The translations under genes were made by a program, and so were the position numbers. Of a stretch of DNA of 21,873 nucleotides, positions 14,875 to 19,911 are shown in pieces. The stretch is from the IMG/VR virus record IMGVR_UViG_3300007960_000237, positions 1 to 21,873 of that record; one strand, 5' to 3'. Numbering within the stretch: the stretch's first letter is position 1; every line of letters starts with the position of its first letter. The notes beneath the pieces were generated by a model. It saw nothing but the letters and a program-made list of their open reading frames with translations, was not told the origin of the DNA and ran no database searches. Origin of the DNA: a virus.

Positions 14875-15292
14875 TACTGTTGGGGCTATTGTTTTAGATT
14901 ATTATACTCCTAGAGATATAAGTTTAATACCTCAAAGAATAGTTTTGGATGGGCAAAAGTTAGCAGGATTTACTCCTACCCAAGAAAATGAATTACTAGT
15001 AAATGATCTATTTTCAGATTATTATCAAAATAGTTTACTATTCCAGCTTGAAGTTAACAGAAAGAAAGATATTATAATAGATACTCTTCAAACACAAATT
15101 ACTTTTCTGAAAGGATTTTTAACAGAAGGAATATCTTTCGTAAATAAAAACCAGACAGGTTGGGAAGAGGGAATAGAATTAGCTAAAAAATATAATCGAA
15201 GAAACCAAAGAAAAGATAGATTAATATTTATGAGTATTATAGGAGGAGCAATTGGAGGGTATTATATTGGGAAAGAAGTAAATAGTAATTAA
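14762..15292 (+). CDS. Secreted protein overlapping the spanin-like gene (o-spanin candidate, atypical)
   Basis: 176 residues. I choose the ATG at 14762 rather than the earlier in-frame codon at 14699 because it yields a clear signal peptide (MILQKILTVLVVTLML, then SVTAYG before QKSPKK). The first 113 bases overlap the preceding gene in a different frame. The mature part is polar, and a C-terminal glycine-zipper-like hydrophobic segment (IFMSIIGGAIGGYYIG, about 155-170) could be membrane-associated. Overlap plus signal peptide suggest an Rz1-like o-spanin, but there is no lipobox cysteine after the signal and it is far longer than Rz1, so it could be a different envelope protein or a unimolecular spanin-like variant. 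Confidence 0.55.
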   Translation: MILQKILTVLVVTLMLSVTAYGQKSPKKNILPSIQRTDTVGAIVLDYYTPRDISLIPQRIVLDGQKLAGFTPTQENELLVNDLFSDYYQNSLLFQLEVNRKKDIIIDTLQTQITFLKGFLTEGISFVNKNQTGWEEGIELAKKYNRRNQRKDRLIFMSIIGGAIGGYYIGKEVNSN

Positions 15293-15298
15293 AATAAA

Positions 15299-16291
15299 AT
15301 GAAAAAATATATATTACCTATATTAATAATGTTAGCAGGATTAGCTATTTCATGTTCTGCTGCTTATTATAGTGTTTTTGGATTAGCTAAATTATTTGCA
15401 GGGGCTTATTTACCCGTAATAATAATGGCTAGTTCCTTAGAATTATCTAAATTAGTTATAGCTTCCCTATTATACACATATAGAAAAACTCTCCCTAAGT
15501 TATTAAAAACTTATTTAACTATAGCAGTTGTAATTTTAATAGGAATAACTTCTATGGGGATATATGGTTATCTGACAAGTGCATATCAAACAACTATGAA
15601 CCAAACTGAGGTAGTAGATTCTCAATTAGAACTTTTAAATAGTAAAAAAACATCATATGATGAACAACTTCGCCTATACAACGATGAAAAAGAATCGTTG
15701 ACACAGGACATGACTTCATTGAGGTCTGGTTTATCAAACAATAAAATTCAGTATTTAGACGATAAAGGTAATATTATTACTACTACATCTTCAGCAACTA
15801 GAAAATCTTTAGAAAAACAGATAGATCAATCCCTAGAGAGACAAAATTCTATAATTTTAAAAATAGATGAATTAAAAGAAAAAACTTTTGAAATTGATGA
15901 ACAAATAAATGAAGTAAAAGTTAATGCTGCTTCCTCAGGAGAATTAGGTCCTTTAAAATATCTATCAAGTTTAACAGGATATGAAATGAGTAAAATTATT
16001 AATATTCTATTACTTACTATAATTTTTGTCTTTGACCCCTTAGCTATATCCTTAATAATTTCAGCTAATTTTGCCTTTTCACAAATTTCAGAAAGTAAAA
16101 AAAAAACAATAATTGAGGATGAAAAGGTTTATGAGGTTTACCAAGAACCAACTCCTCAACCTTTAAAACCAGAATCTAAGGAAGATCCAATATCTCCCTA
16201 CATATCCCCTAGAGATATGAAAATGTTACAAAACCCAAATATTTCAGCCTGGAGAAAAAATAAAATAAGAAAGAAATACCTAGGGGGGTAA
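15299..16291 (+). CDS. Multi-pass membrane protein with central coiled coil
   Basis: 330 residues. Hydrophobic segments at about 5-27, 36-60 and 71-93 are followed by a long polar, heptad-like helical region (about 100-215, with ELLNSKKTSYDEQL and SLEKQIDQSLERQNSI), a fourth membrane segment at about 230-255 (IINILLLTIIFVFDPLAISL), and a proline-rich then basic C-terminus (PTPQPLKPESKEDP; RKNKIRKKYLGG). The order TM bundle, coiled coil, TM resembles membrane proteins seen in other T4-like phages without known function. It lies 6 nt after the spanin-like gene. A role in lysis timing, superinfection control or membrane remodelling is speculative. Confidence 0.65.
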   Translation: MKKYILPILIMLAGLAISCSAAYYSVFGLAKLFAGAYLPVIIMASSLELSKLVIASLLYTYRKTLPKLLKTYLTIAVVILIGITSMGIYGYLTSAYQTTMNQTEVVDSQLELLNSKKTSYDEQLRLYNDEKESLTQDMTSLRSGLSNNKIQYLDDKGNIITTTSSATRKSLEKQIDQSLERQNSIILKIDELKEKTFEIDEQINEVKVNAASSGELGPLKYLSSLTGYEMSKIINILLLTIIFVFDPLAISLIISANFAFSQISESKKKTIIEDEKVYEVYQEPTPQPLKPESKEDPISPYISPRDMKMLQNPNISAWRKNKIRKKYLGG

Positions 16292-16294
16292 ATA

Positions 16295-16326
16295 TTTGGC
16301 TTCTCCAACCTTTGATGTTATATTTA
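16295..16326 (+). promoter_or_regulatory. Bacteroidetes-type promoter after the membrane protein gene
   Basis: TTTG (16295-16298), exactly 20 nt, TATATTTA (16319-16326), 20 nt before the ATG at 16347. The -7 half lies in an inverted repeat TTATAT-TTAG-ATATAA (16318-16333). Confidence 0.55.
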
Positions 16327-16346
16327 GATATAAGAAAAAGTAACAT

Positions 16347-16491
16347 ATGGATCAAGATAAACTTAAAGAAATAGCTCGAATTTTTTTTTGATTATGGCAA
16401 AAGTTGGGGAGAATGTTATAGTACAGGGTTCATCCCCACAGAAGAAGACCATGATGGACGTTTTAATGAATTGTTTGAAAAATTGAAATGA
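16347..16491 (+). pseudogene. Short gene interrupted at a T9 run
   Basis: From ATG 16347 the frame reads MDQDKLKEIARIFF and hits TGA at 16389-16391 immediately after nine Ts (16381-16389). If one T is removed the frame continues without interruption as DYGKSWGECYSTGF and on to ...FNELFEKLK with a TGA at 16489-16491, giving 47 residues that overlap the next start by ATGA as other gene pairs here do. It has a good promoter-like element 20 nt upstream. So this is either a sequencing/assembly miscount, a recent frameshift mutation, or expression through slippage on the T/U run. Family and function unknown. Confidence 0.55.
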
Positions 16492-16994
16492 AACTATTTA
16501 AAAATTCAAATGATTCTTTAGTTTTAAAGGAAATTGAAAAGCTCCAACCTTTAAATTATAATGTTTTTAGATGGTGGAGAAGATGGGATTCAAAATCAAA
16601 ACCATTACCTAAAAATTCCCCCTTATGGGATAAAATAATTAATGGTGATTTAGATTTTTCTCATTACTATTGGCAAGCTAAATATTGTGATTTAGAATTA
16701 AATTCTAAGTATCAATCTGCAAGAACAGATCAAGAATTTGTAGAAAATAGTAGATTAGACTTCCAAAGAAAAAAAAGATTATGGGAAGACTTTGAAAAAG
16801 ATGAATTTGATAAGTTAAAACAACTTAAAAAAGGATTTATTGAGGAATTTTTTATAGATGAAGATCAATTTAAAAATGAATTTGAAGATTTTGGCTTTAC
16901 ATTAAAAGATTTTTATCTTTATATAGAAAAGAATTATAAGAAGAGAATAAAAAAATTATCTAAAAGGGGAAGACCTAAAAAAATAAAAATATGA
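16488..16994 (+). CDS. Hypothetical basic protein, 168 residues
   Basis: Starts in an ATGA overlap with the T9-interrupted gene. The N-terminal half is aromatic-rich (NVFRWWRRWDSKSK), the middle is charged and helical (KKRLWEDFEKDEFDKLKQLK), and the last residues KLSKRGRPKKIKI contain an AT-hook-like RGRPKK. An AT-hook would point to minor-groove DNA binding, but the motif alone is weak. The stop overlaps the next start (ATGA). Family not recognised. Confidence 0.6.
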   Translation: MKLFKNSNDSLVLKEIEKLQPLNYNVFRWWRRWDSKSKPLPKNSPLWDKIINGDLDFSHYYWQAKYCDLELNSKYQSARTDQEFVENSRLDFQRKKRLWEDFEKDEFDKLKQLKKGFIEEFFIDEDQFKNEFEDFGFTLKDFYLYIEKNYKKRIKKLSKRGRPKKIKI

Positions 16995-17215
16995 GAGAAG
17001 CAATAGGTGTATTTATTTGTATATTGGGGGTATTAATAATGATATTAGGAGGATTTGGTTTGTTGGTATATACTATATATGATATAGCCGCAAGTTGGGA
17101 AACATTAACTCCTTTACAAATTGGTAAAGATATTATAATATTTTTTGTTAGAAATGTTATAGCGGTTTTTGTGGGGTTTGTATTTCTTATTATAGGTAAA
17201 TCTATTATAAGATAA
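16991..17215 (+). CDS. Small membrane protein, two transmembrane segments
   Basis: 74 residues: hydrophobic segments at about 4-29 (IGVFICILGVLIMILGGFGL) and 48-70 (IIIFFVRNVIAVFVGFVFLI) joined by a short acidic loop. It overlaps its neighbours by ATGA upstream and TAATG downstream, so it is likely expressed. No family recognised. Confidence 0.6.
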   Translation: MREAIGVFICILGVLIMILGGFGLLVYTIYDIAASWETLTPLQIGKDIIIFFVRNVIAVFVGFVFLIIGKSIIR

Positions 17216-17370
17216 TGATTGAATTTTTAAAGCATAGCTTAGGAATATGTGGTGAGACTCACCCTAGTTTGTTAATGTTTTTATTAGGGGAATTAAATGT
17301 AAATTTTCATTTGATCTTTCTTAATTTTAAAACCTATATCAATAATATAATATCAATATTTCAAAGATGA
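17215..17370 (+). CDS. Small hypothetical protein, 51 residues
   Basis: ATG 17215 overlaps the previous stop (TAATG) and the TGA at 17368-17370 overlaps the next ATG, so the frame exactly fills the 150-bp gap. The product (MIEFLKHSLGICGETHPSLL then a hydrophobic end) has one likely amphipathic or membrane helix. The CGETHPS segment looks like a conserved small-protein motif, but I cannot name it. The -33/-7 candidate for the next gene lies inside it. Confidence 0.5.
   Translation: MIEFLKHSLGICGETHPSLLMFLLGELNVNFHLIFLNFKTYINNIISIFQR
17310..17342 (+). promoter_or_regulatory. Weak candidate promoter before the TGT-like gene
   Basis: TTTG (17310-17313), 21 nt, TATATCAA (17335-17342), 24 nt before the ATG at 17367. 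One base longer than the other spacers and with a poorer -7 half; it lies within the 51-residue reading frame. Confidence 0.25.
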
Positions 17371-18149
17371 AAATATCCCATGAAACCCCTAAATGTTTAC
17401 TAGAATGGAGTAAATCCAATATGGACTACCAATATGCTCTAGTCCACTTACTTGAGGAAGATGAAGAATATAGAGAACATTTTTTACAATGTAAAAAAGA
17501 TGGGATTCCTATCTATTTAGATAACAGCTTACATGAATTAGGAGAGGCTATTGGTGGTAAAATTCTAGAGAAATGGATAAATATTTTGGAACCTAAACAT
17601 GTTTTTGTTCCTGATGTATGGGAAAATTCTGAAGAAACAATAAAAAACTCCATGGAATGGAGTAATTTTCAATATCCTTCAAATACCACTCCAATTGCTA
17701 TTGTACAAGCAACTTCCTATGATGAGGCTTCTAAATGTTATAGTAAATTAAAAGAAATAGGATATAATAAAATAGCTTTTTCATATGGGGCTCATTATTA
17801 TAAGGGGATGTTTCCTCATCCAAATAGATTTATAAGTGGGGCTTTAGGAAGGGTACTTGTTATTTCTAAAATGTTTGAAGATGGAATTATCTGGGAGACT
17901 GATAAAATCCATTTATTAGGTACTTATACTCCTTTGGAATTTTCCTTTTATAAAGACATGTCCTTTATAGAAAGTATAGATACTTCAAATCCTGTAATGG
18001 CTGCTGTAGATAATATGATATATGATGATTTAGGGATTTTTAAAAAACCTTCATCAAATATGAATAAATGTTTTGAAATCCCAAAAGAAGATGTTAACTT
18101 ACATATATTAGAACATAACATACAAATTTTTAGAAAATTAACTAAATAA
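17367..18149 (+). CDS. tRNA-guanine transglycosylase-like protein; DpdA-type DNA deazaguanine insertase candidate
   Basis: 260 residues with TGT/DpdA-like landmarks in the right order: YLDNSLHELGEAI (D52, position of the base-binding aspartate in DSGGFQ), VFVPDVWE (about 80-86), a beta-strand ladder (AIVQATSYDE, KIAFSYGAHY), HLLGTYTPLEF (183-192, like YLMGVGxPED) and SIDTSNPV (203-210), where D205 would be the nucleophile that TGTs have in FDCVxPTR. It lacks the C-terminal CxCxxC zinc site of bacterial TGT, as expected for the phage DpdA branch, which swaps guanine in DNA for a 7-deazaguanine. A QueC homologue three genes downstream supports this. The call rests on motif reading, not on an alignment; a tRNA-directed or other TIM-barrel enzyme is not excluded. 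Confidence 0.55.
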   Translation: MKISHETPKCLLEWSKSNMDYQYALVHLLEEDEEYREHFLQCKKDGIPIYLDNSLHELGEAIGGKILEKWINILEPKHVFVPDVWENSEETIKNSMEWSNFQYPSNTTPIAIVQATSYDEASKCYSKLKEIGYNKIAFSYGAHYYKGMFPHPNRFISGALGRVLVISKMFEDGIIWETDKIHLLGTYTPLEFSFYKDMSFIESIDTSNPVMAAVDNMIYDDLGIFKKPSSNMNKCFEIPKEDVNLHILEHNIQIFRKLTK

Positions 18150-18625
18150 TGCAAGTATTTTTACCTTATACTGATTTTAAAAAGTCTTTAGAATCTTTAG
18201 ATGATAAACGTTTAGCAAAACAGAGAGTTGAAACCTACCAATTAATAGCAGGTTTAGAAGGAAGACCTACCAAAACAGGAAAACCTTACTCACTATCCAG
18301 AATAAACCATCCTATATCCCAAATGTTTAGAGATAACATACCTGCTCTAAAACATTATTTAAATTTATCTATTGAAGTATGGGAAGCTAGAGGTAAAAAT
18401 AATACTATGAAAAAAGAAGAGATTAATGAAGAGATAAAAATGCCTATATGGTTTGGTGATGATAGTTTTCATAAATCCCATAGACAAAATTTATTAAGGA
18501 AAGATCCTGTTCATTATGGTAAAGAAGGATGGTCTGAAGATCCTAATGATGTTTATAGATGGTATGATATGAATAAAAATCAATGGTATAGTCAAAAAGT
18601 AGGAACTAGTATTAAAATGTATTGA
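18149..18625 (+). CDS. Pyrimidine-dimer DNA glycosylase-like protein
   Basis: 158 residues beginning MQVFLPYTDFKKSLESLDDK then RLAKQRVET, the start pattern of proteins annotated as pyrimidine dimer DNA glycosylase / MSMEG_6728-like, with HPISQMFRDN, then a C-terminal SHRQNLLRKDPVHYGK segment also found in that group. The relation to true T4 endonuclease V (DenV) is distant, so UV-repair activity is inferred by family label only. It starts in a TAATG overlap with the TGT-like gene, so the two are translationally coupled; coupling of a base-excision-type protein to a base-exchange enzyme is notable. No signal or membrane segment. Confidence 0.6.
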   Translation: MQVFLPYTDFKKSLESLDDKRLAKQRVETYQLIAGLEGRPTKTGKPYSLSRINHPISQMFRDNIPALKHYLNLSIEVWEARGKNNTMKKEEINEEIKMPIWFGDDSFHKSHRQNLLRKDPVHYGKEGWSEDPNDVYRWYDMNKNQWYSQKVGTSIKMY

Positions 18626-18626
18626 T

Positions 18627-18782
18627 ATGGCGTATATTAAAAAAATAATTTGGGGGGATAATAGAGGGAGGAATAGAATAGATTTGGATTGGGATAAGAG
18701 TTTAGTTAAATTAGGTAATAATAAACATAGATTAACTATAGAAGAAGAAGACATTATTAATAAAATAGTAGATAGATTATGA
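18627..18782 (+). CDS. Small hypothetical protein, 51 residues, coupled to queC
   Basis: Reads MAYIKKIIWGDNRGRNRIDL to a TGA at 18780-18782 that overlaps the queC start (ATGA); it begins one base after the preceding stop. It fills the gap completely, is charged and soluble-looking, and ends in a helix (EEEDIINKIVDRL). The tight packing on both sides is the main evidence that it is real. Function unknown; no family recognised. Confidence 0.55.
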   Translation: MAYIKKIIWGDNRGRNRIDLDWDKSLVKLGNNKHRLTIEEEDIINKIVDRL

Positions 18783-19660
18783 AGAAAAAAAATGTAGTAT
18801 TATCCCTCTCCGGAGGGTTAGATAGCAGTACTCTCCTTCTAAGATGTTTAGAAGAATATGAAAATGTAACATGTTTAAGTTTTGATTATGGTCAAAAACA
18901 TAAAATAGAACTTGAAAAAGCTAGAGAATTAGTAGAATATCTTAATGATAATCCTTATAGGATATGGTGGAAAAATAAAAATGTCCTTACTACATACCCT
19001 AAAATTACTCATAAGGTGATTAAACTTGATGGTTTATCTTCTTTATTGGTAAGTGGGTTAGTAGACAATGACTCAATGGAAATGAAAAAAGGACATTATG
19101 CTCATGAAAATGCCCTTACTACTGTAGTTCCTAATAGAAATGCTATATTTGCTTCTATAACATATGCTGTAGCTTTATCAATGGTTAAAAAGAATAATTT
19201 CCCATGTGATATAGCTTTAGGTACCCATATGGGGGATTTTGATAATAATAAAAAAGAAGGAATTTATCCTGATTGTTCTGAAGAATTTAGAATAGCTTTA
19301 GAGTATGCCTTTAAAATAGGAAATTGGGATTCAGAAAAAGTAAATTATTATGCTCCCTATAATATTACTGACAAACCAGGAGTTCTTAAAGATGGGTTAA
19401 AATTATGTAAAAAACTAAAATTAGATTATAAGGAAGTTTATAAAAGAACAATGACTAGTTATTCTCCTGTTAAAAAAGGTAATGAGTCTTTTAGTGATTA
19501 TAAAACCGGTTCTAGTATAGAGAGAATTGTTAGTTTTATAGAAGCAGGGAAAAAGGATCCTATAACTTATGTGGAAGATGATGGTACTCCTGTAACTTGG
19601 AAATATGTTAAGGAATATGCTCTAAAATTAGAAGAGGAATTTAAAAGGAACCATAAATAA
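18779..19660 (+). CDS. queC: QueC-like 7-cyano-7-deazaguanine (preQ0) synthase, zinc cysteines replaced
   Basis: 293 residues. The PP-loop SGGLDSS (11-17), FDYGQKH (36-41, ATP/base contact), VVPNRN (116-121) and ALGTHMGDF (146-154) are QueC hallmarks; QueC makes preQ0 from carboxydeazaguanine, ammonia and ATP. The C-terminal zinc site, normally TxSCY...CGxCxxC, aligns to TMTSY and DYKTGSS, so the four cysteines appear as S227, D240, T243 and S246 while surrounding family residues are retained (KRTMTSY; IEAGKKDPITY). About 60-70 residues longer than E. coli QueC (231), including an insertion around 52-80. It may use a metal-free fold or have shifted function. queD, queE and folE are not in this window. 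Context with a TGT-like gene suggests DNA deazaguanine synthesis. Confidence 0.85.
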   Translation: MKKKNVVLSLSGGLDSSTLLLRCLEEYENVTCLSFDYGQKHKIELEKARELVEYLNDNPYRIWWKNKNVLTTYPKITHKVIKLDGLSSLLVSGLVDNDSMEMKKGHYAHENALTTVVPNRNAIFASITYAVALSMVKKNNFPCDIALGTHMGDFDNNKKEGIYPDCSEEFRIALEYAFKIGNWDSEKVNYYAPYNITDKPGVLKDGLKLCKKLKLDYKEVYKRTMTSYSPVKKGNESFSDYKTGSSIERIVSFIEAGKKDPITYVEDDGTPVTWKYVKEYALKLEEEFKRNHK

Positions 19661-19694
19661 TTTTTTTATGATTGAATCCAAGTAAAACACATCC

Positions 19695-19895
19695 ATGAAT
19701 ACTCAAATATCTTTCCAACTAAGTGATTCACAACAAGAAAAATATGATGAGTGGATGTGTGCTATTCATAAAATATATGGAAAGTATGGTATTATGACGT
19801 GGTCTTATTCATCTAATGGTATAGGAGCATCTATCAAGGTCCATAGCGAACTAGCTAATGTAACATTAGATTTGACTAATGTAGATGAATTTTAA
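19695..19895 (+). CDS. Small hypothetical protein, 66 residues
   Basis: MNTQISFQLSDSQQEKYDEW opens a soluble, probably alpha/beta protein with strands ITWSYS-like and ASIKVHSELANVTL. It lies between queC (34-nt gap with a T7 run but no stem) and thymidylate synthase. No family recognised, no membrane segment. Confidence 0.5.
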   Translation: MNTQISFQLSDSQQEKYDEWMCAIHKIYGKYGIMTWSYSSNGIGASIKVHSELANVTLDLTNVDEF

Positions 19896-19911
19896 AGTTA
19901 TTAAGAATAAT

